A DNA stretch of 64,000 nt from Ascaphus truei (lineage: Eukaryota > Chordata > Amphibia > Anura > Ascaphidae): assembly GCA_036426205.1 (NCBI GenBank), contig CM071568.1:123943724-124007723 (forward strand). The letters are read 5' to 3'. This document shows positions 11,975 to 22,915 of the stretch, one piece after another. Numbering within the stretch: position 1 is the stretch's first letter; the number at the start of each line of letters is the position of its first letter. Below the pieces are notes generated by a model that searched no databases, was not told the origin of the DNA, and was given only the letters and a program-made list of their open reading frames with translations. A program made the translations under genes and the position numbers.

Positions 11975-12640
11975 ATCAATGAAACTCCTCCCACCGGAGG
12001 AAAGAACGATGCACCGCCGTAGAAAAAAGTCGCTAGCAAGGCTGAAGTGGTGACTAAAAGATTTGTTGGAGCATCATAGTGTAGTTCTGGCAGGACCTTT
12101 GTCTCTTTGTCAAAGAGACAAAGGCCCGCTACGGCTGAAATGCGTCAGAGGATCCGCCAGAACTACACTATGATGCTCCAACAAATCTTTTAGTCACCAC
12201 TTCAGCCTTGCTAGCGACTTTTTTCTACGGCGGTGCATCGTTCTTTCCTCCGGTGGGAGGAGTTTCATTGATTCCAGTTCGTCACCGGTAGCCCGCCGGG
12301 TTGCTGCGTCAGCTGATCGCCCAGACACTGCGGGTCATAAACCACCCACCGACACGGAGGAGTTCCCTGGTGGTTTGCAGTGTGCCTGTTTGCGGTTGAT
12401 TTCCTCATTCATCTGTCCGGCTTCATCTGCTTCACTAACCGTGAGTTTCTCCACATTCAATATCATTAGTGCTCTACGGTGAGCCAATTGTTAGGAGAGT
12501 TTATTACTTTTACTCACGAGTTTCCCTTTGAAGACTAGCCGTGACTTTATCATATTTGTTTATTTCACAAGCAGGACTCAGTAATCTTACTGACTTTTGG
12601 AGCGCCTGATTGGTTAACCCCTTGGTTACCCAGTACACAC
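11975..12640. mobile_element. Snapback insertion with 15-bp target duplication and hammerhead-like core
   Basis: The 15-mer ttgaaagtgtaccta occurs at 11960-11974 and 12641-12655, bracketing the insert. The first 300 bp are a near-perfect palindrome (arms about 11974-12090 and 12157-12274), followed by a 366-bp unique tail. Between the arms lie a small cctttgtctctttg/caaagagacaaagg hairpin and a hammerhead-like motif. A 15-bp duplication points to reverse-transcription-coupled insertion, not a cut-and-paste transposon. The layout matches the insertion at 59996-61149. Confidence 0.75.
12115..12151 (+). ncRNA. Hammerhead-ribozyme-like motif (degenerate)
   Basis: Reads gagaca-aag, a stem-II candidate ggcc/ggct, then tgaaatgcgtcag. 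This follows the order 5' core, AAG, stem II, GAAAYGCG seen in the other three motifs of the window. The 5' core departs from CUGANGA, so activity is doubtful. Confidence 0.4.
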
Positions 12641-12655
12641 TTGAAAGTGTACCTA

Positions 12656-13178
12656 CATCTGTTTTTATCAACACCCCCAAATATACCATTGATTTATACC
12701 ATGGAGCCTGCGCTTCCTCTTTCTTTTGGATATAGATATGTAGGAAAAACAGTCAAAGAAAAACAAAGTCCAAAGCAGAGTCCCTACTCAATGCGAGGTT
12801 TGCAGAAAGTTATATAATTAGGCATAATACAAGCCAACCAAGTACAAAAATCACAATATAATATCAATGGTGCAATATAGTATAAAGATACATGAAAGGT
12901 CTGACTGAGAAATCCTCACGTTTGTGCAATAAACTGCATGTTGTGCACAAAATCCTTTTCTTGTAATAAGATCATTGATGTTGTGATGACACTTGATATT
13001 GCTTATACTTTTGCCAGCTACATTCTGAGAACAGGTTCTATGTTCCGTGGTTTCTTAGAGACAACACATTACACATATAAGGAAGCTATACAAGCAGTAG
13101 GGCTCCTAGCAGGCAGTTTTCTTCCATTCTGAACATTACCTCAATTCTGAACATTACCTGAATACTCAAGAAACTGTC
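12656..13178. other. Upstream region of the ARMH2-like gene
   Basis: No repeat family or extra exon recognised. The promoter or 5' UTR of the plus-strand gene starting at 13179 should lie here or further upstream; no convincing TATA box or CpG island is visible. Confidence 0.35.
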
Positions 13179-16100
13179 ATGTTTCGCAGGTTGCAAAGCT
13201 TTTGCAGGCACATATTAAATAACTATATCAACTTTGATTCACGACAAGAGGAAGGGGAGGATACGTTAGATGAAACACAGTTTCATAAACAAAAATTTCT
13301 GATATGGGGTAAAACTTTGAGAAACAGTAACCTTCCCATTGGCATAAGAATTCAGGCAGCATCTCAGATGGGACTGCTTTCATACACAGGTAAGACATTA
13401 GTTAATATTTGGATTGTTATTTTCCTATGCCTATTTAGCATAGAAGCAGTGCTGGGTGAAATAACTTTCCCAAGGATCTAATATCGGTAGCAGAGTTTGG
13501 AGACAATTTTTTTTTAAATTACACACTGTGCAAACAGTAGTTGTGTTGGGCATTTTGCAGGGCGATTAGGAAAGATGCATGGGTGTCAATTTTGAACAAG
13601 GTAAAGATGAAGCAGAATTGAAGCCCAAAGCATAATTTTTATTTTCCTCTTAGGGGCTTTTTCGATAGGCCCCACATCGCATTCTGCAAATCGTAGTGTG
13701 ATCAGACGCTCTCGGACTAATTGGATAAGCCCTTAGGGCTATTCTCACTAAACTATGATACTGCATGAAATGTGAGTAAATTTTGGGGGAAATGTTAGTT
13801 ATTTTTATTGTCTAATTGATTAATGGATTACAGGTGTACCCTGGTTTAAGGACACTCACTTTAAGTACACTCGCGAGTAAGGACATATCGCCCAATAGGC
13901 AAACGGCAGCTCACGCATGCGCCTGTCAGCACGTCCTGAACAGTAACACCTGTACCGAAGCTGTGCGCAAGCGGGGAGACTATAGAGCTTGTTACAAATG
14001 TGTTATTTACACCAGTTATGCACGTATATGATGATTGCAGTACAGTATATGCATCGATAAGTGGAAAAAAGGTAGTGCTTCACTTTAAGTACATTTTTGC
14101 TTTACATATGTAACCCATAATCCCCCCAATCGCAGATATGGTGTATGTAAGGGGATCTATATGCATTACCCAGCGTGGTGCTTCTACCTGTTAGGCTCAC
14201 AGGGGGCCTAAGCCTCCGCCACGGAGAGCCTGGGGTACGTATGACAATATGTATAACCTCTTACTTGGTGCAGCGCCTCCACCTGCGATGGCTCCCACCA
14301 GAGGGGGAGTGGTTCCTCGCAGGAAATATATATCACTCCACACAACGTGTAAAACAACCAGGGACTTTACTTGCATGAATAACCTTGAGCATATACACAT
14401 ATACCAACAGGTGTCCCTCCCTAGAGGAGACACTAACTCCGGCGTCACGCAGGACGCTACCTCCACCTCCACCTCCACCGGATGATCCCACCCAGTGTCC
14501 AGTAACCCCACCCTCAAGCGAGATGTATATGTGTGACTGCGCAGCCACTATGTCCCTTGTGAATATGATATGACTCGTTGGTGCACTTGTTGATTACCTG
14601 CCGGGCACTCCGGTGCCCGGGCCTGCCAAGGAACTTCACAAAGGATCCCGACGTCGACTGTACACCGGAACTACCGTCCGGGGCAATCCCACCTGGATGG
14701 CTGATGCAGCAACTGCAAAGGCCTGAGCCCAAACCTCTGCACGGACGGGCAGCTTCTGCTGTGTCCCTAACTAGTTCTAGATAATAAGTGGCAGGGTCCC
14801 TAACCTGGGGCTGTCCCTGACACAACTTACACTTCAGGGTGACTCAGGGCTAGCTGGGGCCTTGGGGGCTGCTGGCCTAGTGCAGGGGGTCACTGACTCC
14901 TACACCCTACCTCCTTCCCCTAGCTTCTCCAGGCTCCAACTGACAAACGCGCTCCAAGCCCGCGAACTGTATCTCTTCTCTCCTGCAGGGCCACCCTCCA
15001 GCCCTATTGGCTCCCTGGCGTCACATGGGGCGCTGCTGAGGCTCACGGGACTTGTAGGCCCTTCCAAGAGCCTTCCCTGGTAGGCTAGGGTTTCGCGGGC
15101 TCCCCTCGCGCTATCCTCGCGCATGCGCAACTCTGCAGGGCCGACGGGACTCATTGCGCATGCGCGATCTATAGTAAGATGGCGGCGCCCTGCTCGGGAG
15201 CCGCCGGAGCGCCAAAGCGCTCCCTGCACTGGTCCCCACCTTCCGGACGTGCCGGCGGGTCCATCGAGTGACCCGCGGCAGCGGAAGAACCGAGGTAGGG
15301 GTCGCGGGGCACCAGGTAGGAAAAGGGGACCTGGCTACACAAACATGCTCCGGTCCCCTTGCGTACGTTAATGCGGGGTATGCCTGTATCATAAAATGAC
15401 AGGATTCTTTTTTTTCTTTTTTTTTTTACCAATGGGATATATGCAAGTTAAATGTCATGGCAAACATGTAAATGAGCATGCAAATTAGTAATTATGTGCG
15501 TCATTTTATAATTTGAGTGTTGATAGAAGGAATTAGGGATGGGTTACAGAATGTACATTTTATGATGAGCTGTATCTTTGGTTAAAGTAGGCAACCATGT
15601 TTGTTTTCATTTTTATTAATTGTTATGTAAATACAGAGGGGTCCCCGAAAACTGATCTGAAGTCCCCCGACATTTGGTTTACAAGTATTAAGTTCAGTAC
15701 AACACTTCCCCACACCCCACCCTTTTTTTTATTTATTTTTATAAGGCGGACCTCCAGCAGCATGCCACGTTCAAGAATACATTGAGGATATTATACATTT
15801 CTTGGATGTGCCATCTGCGTCAATTGAAGACAAAATGATAATCATCCAAGCTTTGTCTGGTATTTGCTATGTGAACAACAGCAATCAGAAGAAACTGACG
15901 GAACTTGGAATTACGAACAAACTTCTTACCATACTGAGTGAGGAAGGAAATTCCTCAGCAGACACTACAAACCTGATGTTGCTGAAATACTGGGTCTGCT
16001 ACCTCTTAAGTGTCCTTTCTTGCAATAATATTCCTTTCATTAAATCACTTCAGAATATTCACACCCTCAGGACAAATCTTGAGACCATATCCATCATGGG

Positions 16101-16200
16101 ATGGTACAAATGGCCAGCTAATTATGCTGCGGTAATGCTTGACCTCCTGAGCATTAAGCCGTCAAATGAGGTGTGCAAAAAAGATTCTCATATGGCATAA
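13179..16200 (+). CDS. ARMH2: Armadillo-like helical domain-containing protein 2-like, two exons
   Basis: Exon 1 is 13179-13389 (ATG at 13179, donor gtaaga) and exon 2 is 15746-16200 (acceptor after a T-rich tract ending ataag). The join is phase 1 and gives 221 codons reading ...QMGLLSYTGGPPAACHVQEYIED...FLDVPSASIEDK.... The protein is all-helical and Leu-rich, with no signal peptide. Blocks such as QALSGICYVN, NQKKLTELG and KYWVCYLLSVLSCNN suit an armadillo-like fold. The identification rests on my memory of ARMH2 (human C6orf229, a protein of similar size) and on convergent linkage to GMNN, as at human 6p22.3. Molecular function is not known to me. The 2.36-kb intron carries a repeat and an LTR-like block. 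Another small ARM-fold protein is possible if the synteny is coincidental. Confidence 0.78.
13828..14108 (+). repeat. Probable non-autonomous DNA transposon in the ARMH2-like intron
   Basis: The words ggacactcactttaagtaca near 13848 and gcttcactttaagtaca near 14076 recur at the two sides of a block with mixed GC content. The block looks like a Tigger/pogo-type remnant, but clean terminal repeats and a TA duplication were not established. Confidence 0.3.
14109..15339 (-). mobile_element. Possible LTR in reverse orientation, GC-rich
   Basis: On the minus strand the block would start TGTAGCCAGG and end GGGTTACA, termini close to those of the solo LTR at 9923-10723. It is GC-rich and intronic and contains a ggtggaggtggaggtgg tract. 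I could not find a matching 5-bp target duplication, so the boundaries are tentative. The GC-rich right part (15090-15300) could instead be a CpG island. Confidence 0.45.
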
Positions 16201-16246
16201 ATAGTCCTGAGTTATTGTTTGATAAATTATGACAGCTTGCACGAAA

Positions 16247-16252
16247 AATAAA
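16247..16252 (+). terminator. Poly(A) signal of the ARMH2-like gene
   Basis: AATAAA lies 47 bases past the stop codon at 16198-16200, the expected place for a short 3' UTR. Confidence 0.6.
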
Positions 16253-16341
16253 TATATGAAATTTGTAGATGTAGTTTTTTTTAGGTGTTATATTGCAGCA
16301 AACCAAAAATCTGAGCTAGCAAAAAAAAAAAAAACAACAAG

Positions 16342-16665
16342 TGTGACAGTCCCAGGATATTAGACAGCTTTCTGTCCGATTTAGAGCAGAAAGTGCAGAA
16401 ATATGGCAAAAGGATCCATTCCGCAGCTTCACATTTACTGAGGCTGGTGGATGGCAAGTCCAGGCCAGAGTTTATAACGGTTCTAACCTGTTCCTTAATT
16501 AGGAGAGCGGGTGAGGGGAATTAGAACCGGTAAACTCTGGCCTAGACTTTTCATCCACCAGACTCAGTAAATGTTGAGCTGTGGAATGGATCCTTTTGCC
16601 ATATTTCTGCACTTTCTGATCTAAATCGGATAGAACGCTGTCTAATATCCTGGGACCATGTCACA
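16342..16665. mobile_element. Palindromic MITE with 4-bp CAAG flanks
   Basis: Two arms of about 145 bp, starting tgtgacagtcccagg and ending cctgggaccatgtcaca, form a long imperfect palindrome around a centre near 16500. CAAG flanks both sides (16338-16341, 16666-16669). There is no hammerhead-like motif, so it differs from the other snapbacks. A poly(A) run precedes it. Confidence 0.65.
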
Positions 16666-16669
16666 CAAG

Positions 16670-17476
16670 ATTGAGCAGCACGAGGTGATCACAGAAATAT
16701 CAGGGGATCTGTATAGATAGAAAAGGACATGGGGCAGTTAGGCGATTGAACATATAGGAACATTAAGGGGCATTTAGGGAGGCAATGTAGAGGGAAGGCT
16801 GTGTTTGAGAGGTGGGAGAGGGAGAATGCACTTCAAGGCATTGACGGGTAAAGGGCGATTCATGACCACTTTAATGTTTGGGGTACATGCAAAGTATTGA
16901 GAAATGAAATTAGGCCACTCAGACATTCATAAAAAACAACCAGCCAAGTAAAAGCTCAGGAGGACCCCCAGGTAGATAATGATTATATCGGGTATAATGT
17001 CGGCATAAGTACTAAATGGTCAAACATACTCAAATAAAGCCCCTGTATGTCGAGGGAAGAGAGAACCAAAAGACACTATATGGGTATAGAGACAAAATAC
17101 CAGGCAGTCAGCAAGAAGCAAATAAGTTACCACCACTTCGTGGCCTGGATTGGAAGTGAGACCCTATGTCAGGTAAGGTATCCGGTGTGGAGCCGTGCAG
17201 CTCTCTGCTGAGCACCGTCTCTCCCTCTGTGGGTGTCACGCTGAATCAGCGTGTAGTGAATATACCAGTACTGCCTGCGAGTGTCATTCAGACATTCAGC
17301 TACACATAAACACCAAGGGCCTGAGTTGTGAGGGATGCTACTTATTCAATTAGAAAAGTATAAGCATGTTAATGAATATTTTATTCAATTGTATACCAAA
17401 TATGGCTGTTCATCATCGTAAGGTGAAACTTGGAATTGCCTCATGTTAACTTCACCTTTTTGTGTGATGTCACTTT
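16670..17476. other. Intergenic sequence, nothing recognised
   Basis: No gene or defined repeat that I can support. Low-level similarity to amphibian repeats is possible. Confidence 0.35.
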
Positions 17477-18690
17477 GTGTTGAGTACAATCGACCCTCCA
17501 GTTCTCCAGCTTAGTTCTCTGTCTCCAACCCTCAATGCCAATTTGCCACATTTAACTCCCTTCTCTGCCCAACTACACCACTACCCCTCCTCACCTTTAT
17601 GGCCCAAGACCTTGCCACCTACTCCAGATAAAAAAACATTGCCACCATCGAACATAACTATCACATCAGGGCGTGCACACACATTTTTTTCCTATGGCCA
17701 GTCACCATGCTGCTCTCGCCCTACAACCTGCCTCCTTGCCCCTATTCCCTAACCTTTCATTTTCTCCCACCCTGACACATCTACCCATCTTAAGTCACCA
17801 CTTTACCTTTCTTTTCTCACTGACACACTCCCTTCTTCCTTTAAACATGTAGTTGTCACATCTATTCTAAACAAATACTGTCTTGACTGAGCTTCTCCAA
17901 CTATTATCTCTTTCCCCCATTGCGTTCAAGCTACTTCACACCCTTGCTGGCTTCAGCCCTCTACACTCCACTTAGCAGGAACAAGAGGTGCCAATGACTC
18001 ACAGCTAACCAAGTGCCATTTCTCCTTCCATAGTCACCTCAATCTCTTTGACACTGTTGACTACCCCCTCCTCCTGCACACTCTCCACTGTATTGGATTC
18101 TGTGACGCAGGCCTCTCTCCCTTCTCTGGTCTCTGTGCTAGGCCTTCTCTTCTCATTCTATACCTCGCTCTTCGTGAATTAACTCACCTTTGTTTTTCAG
18201 TATCTCTATGCGAACGACACCCATATTTACCTCTCCTCACCACACCTCCTCTTTTCACCAACTTTCTTGGCTTTTCTTCCTTGATGTCCCACACATCATG
18301 TTCACTACAGAATTCCTATAATAATCTTTCCTCCTCCCACTGTGACTCCTACACCAACAATAATTCCATATTCTTGTCTAAGGGTTATCTTTAACCTCTT
18401 TCTTCCTTACATTCCTGCTGCCTACACACCTATACCTAGTCGTAACCAATGATTTTATTTAAATAACCAAATCGCAATCCCGCCTCGATTACTGCGACCT
18501 GTTAGTTGCCCTTCTCATCGACTATCCAAATTACTGCACTCACCACTCCATCTAGAATTGCATCCACATCCTCTAGAATTGCATTTAAAATCTTAGTCTT
18601 GGCATAGAAATCCCTCAACAATGCTGCTTCCCCTTACATCTGGTCTACAAGACGTCTCCTGTGTTGCACCCTCTCTGGAATTCCCCATTA
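17477..18690 (+). pseudogene. Old L2-like LINE reverse transcriptase remnant
   Basis: Heavily frameshifted, but RT blocks survive in order on the plus strand: a GF-PLHS-type segment near 17948-17970, NLFDTVDYPLLLHTLH near 18040-18090 (from LDLSAAFDTVDHxLLL), YLYANDTHIYLSS near 18205-18240 (the YADD box with one change) and SRLDYCDLLVALL near 18480-18520 (the SRLDYCNsLLaGL block of L2/CR1-type C-termini). Decay across all frames indicates an old insertion. The upstream CT-rich part is probably the same element but cannot be aligned by eye. Confidence 0.7.
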
Positions 18691-20131
18691 GACTCTCCAT
18701 CAGCTTTCAGACGACTTCAAAGACTCCTCAACATACATACACCCTAACCCAAATGGGGACAGCTGTGCAGCTGGATCAAACTCCAATCAGGCATATATGC
18801 CATCTTACTATGAGCAGTCATTTATACCTTTTAAGAGGTAAGAGACTTATAATGCACCATGCATCCGCCCCTACAAAGATCCCTGTTCTCCTATGCCGAT
18901 ATACATCTAGCCAGAGTAATACAAGGATAAAGAAAATAGCATACCAAAACAGAGCCATTACACTATGGACAGAAAGTTCTAATCGCATGGGAGGTGCTAG
19001 AACAGGAATGAAATAATTACCCTCTTCTATGCCAGTACAAAATGAATAGCACCAAATCAAAGAAGTCCCGCTTGTTAGACTATGAGGAAAATAAATAAAT
19101 AATACATACAAGGATTGCACTGGAAGTGAAAACTTTCAAAATACATGTATGGTAGATCCGATCCAGAATCTCAAAGGAGTCTGGTGTCCAACAAATCAAG
19201 AAGTGAGAAATCTAGCAACAATATATAATTGTTTGTTCTTGTATCTATATCGTTTTACGTATCGCTTTGGTGCACTGGCTTTGCATCTCATCCCAGGCTG
19301 TTTAAAAACCGTGTTTAAAACAGCAAGCATTGGTTTACGGGTTCCATGTAATAATGGCTTTGAGACAAAAGGTGGCACTGTGTGCTCATTTGCATGTCAT
19401 TTCCCAGAATCCCTTGCTGCAGTGGAAGCACTATATGCTAGGTGGTAATGGCAAAAAGGCGGGTTGCAGACCTGTCTAAGACATGTGAATGTGCTCACAA
19501 GTAATATTTTATATGCTATACAATGGAAGGTTTTAAGTCACCTTTTCACCCACCATAACACACACACACACTTTAATTACTATCTATCGATATGCAGAGA
19601 TATAAACACTATTAGGTGTTTTGAACAAACCAGATGATGGTGTTGATGGCTTTAATGGATAATATACATAGTAATTCTTAACTGTTGTACTATCTAGGGT
19701 TATGCTCTCCATATAAATATTTCTATTTAATATAGTCCGACATTCAAAAACTTTTTGTAATTCTGTATCGATTCTTTAGCAATAATTTATATAGAAGAAT
19801 CAGATTTAATATGGGCAATTGTTTTTATTTTTTTGTACCATCATGTAAGCCTCACAAATCAATTGAGTTAGGTTACATATATTTGCCCCAACACACTTTT
19901 TTTTTTTTAAACATTGTGTACATTCTCGTTATACCAACCTCTGCCCGAGGGGAAGCCGTGTGTGCACCTCACAGACTGTTTCTAGTTACGCCGCTGGCAC
20001 TCCATCACTTCCGGTGTGGACCTCTATTTTAGCAGGCAAGGCGCCAAGAAGACATTCACTCTTTTTTTAATTCATCTTCCTTATGACCAGGATTTAAAAC
20101 TATCCTTGATTGCTCTATGGGTAAAACTTGC
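18691..20131. other. Intergenic sequence with a possible MITE at about 19250-19460
   Basis: The segment tgctcatttgcatgtcattt followed by cccagaatcccttgctgcag (about 19383-19424) is a word pair I associate with abundant frog MITEs. Termini were not established. The remainder shows no gene. Confidence 0.35.
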
Positions 20132-21240
20132 CAGTTGTGATGAGAAAATAGAAGAGAGGTGGGACACTGCTCAAATCGTAATATCATATAAGAAAAACAA
20201 TAGAAGTAAGCCTGGTGCACAGGGATAATAGCTATGCAATAACAGAAAAAAGTGACAGAGGTCACTGAAGTCCCCTATATGTTGCACTCAAGGCTAAGTA
20301 GAAGGTACCAAACTTGTGTGAAAAATCTAGTCGCAGGAAGTGTGTGTTCCAAGGAAACTAAACCCTAAAAGTGTCACGTTGAAGACACAACAATTTAGCT
20401 AATCCTAACAATCACATGCATGTTCAAATGTATCTAATGATGAGTCAATAGTATCACTCATAGTAATGAACAAACACGTATCCTGATCACATAACACACA
20501 AGTAGGTAAACGCCTAAAAGGTTTAAGTATACCACAGTATGGACCAATACAGGTCCCAAATAACTGGTAAAGTAGATACTAGGGGATACAAATACCCACT
20601 AAAAGACTAATGTCTAAGGTGAATGATCAGAGTAATGACCATAAATCCACAGAAGTATGTCTCATAGCCTAAAGTATAATAGTGATATCCACAATTAAAA
20701 TTAAAAAAAATTAAAAAACTTCAATAAATAATTATATCGCCGATAAACAGGTATAATAGGAAAAAAAGAAACCAATATATATTAAAATTCCCCTGTAAGG
20801 GGAGCGGGTGGAAGAGGGTAGCACAAAAAATATAGATGGGAAAAACACTAAGATATAGTAATGATCATATATAAGTCAAAAGGTGAGATCCCTAATGTGA
20901 CTACCAAACAGCAAAATGACCCTGTTGGTAATCAGAGAGGAGCACAATACAACAAGCAGGACGTGTATAAATACACAATTAAGTATGAGTCTAATCATCA
21001 GATGGTAGCATAAGTATATACTGGATCCACCATATAGGAGCGAACCAGAAAACCCCGGCCAAAATCTCGTAATATATCTGGGGAAATGAGCGGCATCAGT
21101 CGCTCCAAACCACCAAGACAGACAAATACAATGTATACGACCGTGTTTCTAGTGCTCAATCTGACTGCGGTAGTATCCAACAGGGACAGCTCAGCTCCAC
21201 GATGGATCCCGCTCACGGACGCCCACTAGTGACGTCACGC

Positions 21241-21280
21241 CCCAACGCGCGTTTCGTGTGACGCTTCACACTTCACCAGG
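21241..21280 (-). ncRNA. Hammerhead-ribozyme-like motif of the Penelope-like element
   Basis: On the minus strand: ctggtga (CUGANGA with one change), then a stem-II helix gtgtga/tcacac closed by agcg, then cgaaac and a short stem-III candidate acgc/gcgt. The base following the expected cleavage position is G, which disfavours cleavage in this copy. It has the clearest stem II of the four motifs in the window. Confidence 0.6.
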
Positions 21281-21746
21281 GGGGGACGAGCTAACATTGA
21301 GGATATCTGCATCAATTATATACATATGGCTAACAGGGAGGCTGGACCAAAGTGTCCAATCCGAATGCAAGCTACTGCTGAGTATCAATCTATCAACATG
21401 CGTGGACATAGAAGAATGAATGGAATAAATAAATAATCAAAAGGATGAGAGGTGCATGAAATGATGTGTGCTACTATATCTATATACAGATAAACATATC
21501 CCTAGCTGGGGGACTCGAGACCCGGTTAAGATCCTGGGTCCATGGTAGGTATAATTAAAGGCAAACACACACATGGCATGATTGTATATGTATGTGTTGC
21601 CATCTCTGCAGGGGAGATTGTTATCGTCAAACTAATGATGCTCATCATACATACCATGTATGGTAGGTGAAATGAATTGACCATCAGAGTGATGTTCACT
21701 AATAAAGTTTAATGCGAGACAAAAAAACAACCTGATAGATCACCCA

Positions 21747-21923
21747 TTAAATGAACGGGGTATAGATAAAACCCTTGTTCATACCATTAGGTGCAAGTGT
21801 TCCCAAGGTGTGAATCCATCTACATTCCCTCTGTAGCAGTTTCTGGTCCCAGTCACCTCGTCTGGGGCCCCATGGGACATGTTCAATGCCTATAAAGCTC
21901 AGAACATGAATACTGTCCCATGT
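21747..21923 (-). pseudogene. Penelope-like element endonuclease, C-terminal GIY-YIG fragment
   Basis: Read on the minus strand, 58 codons precede a TAA at 21749-21747. They include FIGIEHV, RRGDWDQKLLQRECRWIHTL and APNGMN, matching the C-terminal block (RGGD..LL..RE..WI..L.T..P.GLN) of GIY-YIG endonucleases in Penelope-like retroelements. The frame closes upstream at a TGA where the inverted arm begins, so the rest of the endonuclease and the RT are lost. Confidence 0.85.
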
Positions 21924-22700
21924 TCATTATTCACATATATATACACAATCATTCCATGTGTGTGTTTGCCTTTATTTATCACCTTTTGACATATATGATA
22001 ATAGTAATGATCTTAGTGTTTTTCCCCCTATATTTTTTGTGCTACACTCTCCCCTTACAGGGGCATTTTAATATATATTGGTTTCTTTTTTTCCTATTAT
22101 ACCTGTTTTTCGGCAATATAATTTTTTATTAAAGTTTTTTTATTTTTTGCATTTTAATTGTGGATATCACTATTATACTTTAGGCTATGAGACATACTTC
22201 TGTGGATTTGTGGTCATTTCTCTGATCATTCACCTTAGACATTAGTCCTAGTCTTTTAGTGGGTATTTGTATCCCCTAGTATCTACTTTACCAGTTATTT
22301 GGGACCTGTTTTGGTCCATACTGTGGTATACTTAAACCTTTTAGGCGTTTGCCTACTTGTGTGTTATGTGATCAGGATATGCGTTTGTTCATTACTATAA
22401 GTGATACTATTGACTCATCATTAGATACATTTGAACATGCATGATTGTTAGGATTAGCTAAATTGTTGTGTCTTAACGTGACACTTCCTGCGACTAGATT
22501 TTTCACACAAGTTTGGTACCTTCTACTTAGCCTTGAGTGCAACATATAGGGGACTTCAGTGACCTGTCACTTTTTTCTGTTATTGCACAGTTGTGATGAG
22601 AACCAACTATACCAATCTTACTGGCAGGTTTTGGCTCTTATCAAGGAGCGACTGCATTTCCCTCCTTGATAGGATGAATAAGGCCTGTAATATAGTGGAT

Positions 22701-22915
22701 GTAGATGGAAGAATTCCGGCGCAACTGCGCATGACAGACTCCACAGGCTCCCAATGGATTCAACAAACTTTATTGGCACAACGACAGACTGGGGCTACAC
22801 CATGATCTCCCCCTCTATGCGTTTCACCCTCTAGAATAGGGCTTCGTCTCGGAGAATCCATCTGGGAGCCCGTGGAGTCTGTCATGCGCAGTTGCACCGG
22901 AATTCTTCCATCTAC
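22701..22915. mobile_element. Small snapback element with hammerhead-like core
   Basis: Arms gtagatggaagaattccgg...gagcc (from 22701) and its inverse ending ccggaattcttccatctac (to 22915) are about 60 bp long and nearly identical. The spacer holds a hammerhead-like motif on the minus strand at 22850-22811. It lies about 100 bp beyond the Penelope-like insertion. No target duplication was resolved. Confidence 0.6.
22811..22850 (-). ncRNA. Hammerhead-ribozyme-like motif (degenerate)
   Basis: Minus strand: gagacga (GA-N-GA of the 5' core kept), ag, stem II ccct/aggg with loop attctag, then tgaaacgcat. Same order as the motifs at 12.1, 21.3 and 60.5 kb. The first two core bases differ from CU. 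Confidence 0.45.

Larger units (their letters stand above)
20147..22587 (-). mobile_element. Penelope-like element with inverted terminal arms and 15-bp target duplication
   Basis: The 15-mer cagttgtgatgagaa stands at 20132-20146 and again at 22588-22602, defining a 2,441-bp insert. Arms of about 650 bp (20235-20900 and 21960-22587) are inverted copies of each other, for example ctaagtagaaggtacc against ggtaccttctacttag. Between them, on the minus strand, lie the C-terminus of a Penelope-like GIY-YIG endonuclease (21923-21747) and, further 3', a hammerhead-like motif (21280-21241). Penelope-like elements are known for inverted or direct terminal repeats, 5' truncation, variable target duplications and hammerhead motifs in those repeats. 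The RT domain is absent, so this copy is dead. Confidence 0.85.

Noticed and set aside
15169..15432. CpG-rich patch as a promoter of an unseen gene
   Set aside because: It sits within an LTR-like block inside an intron; no exon or downstream gene could be tied to it.
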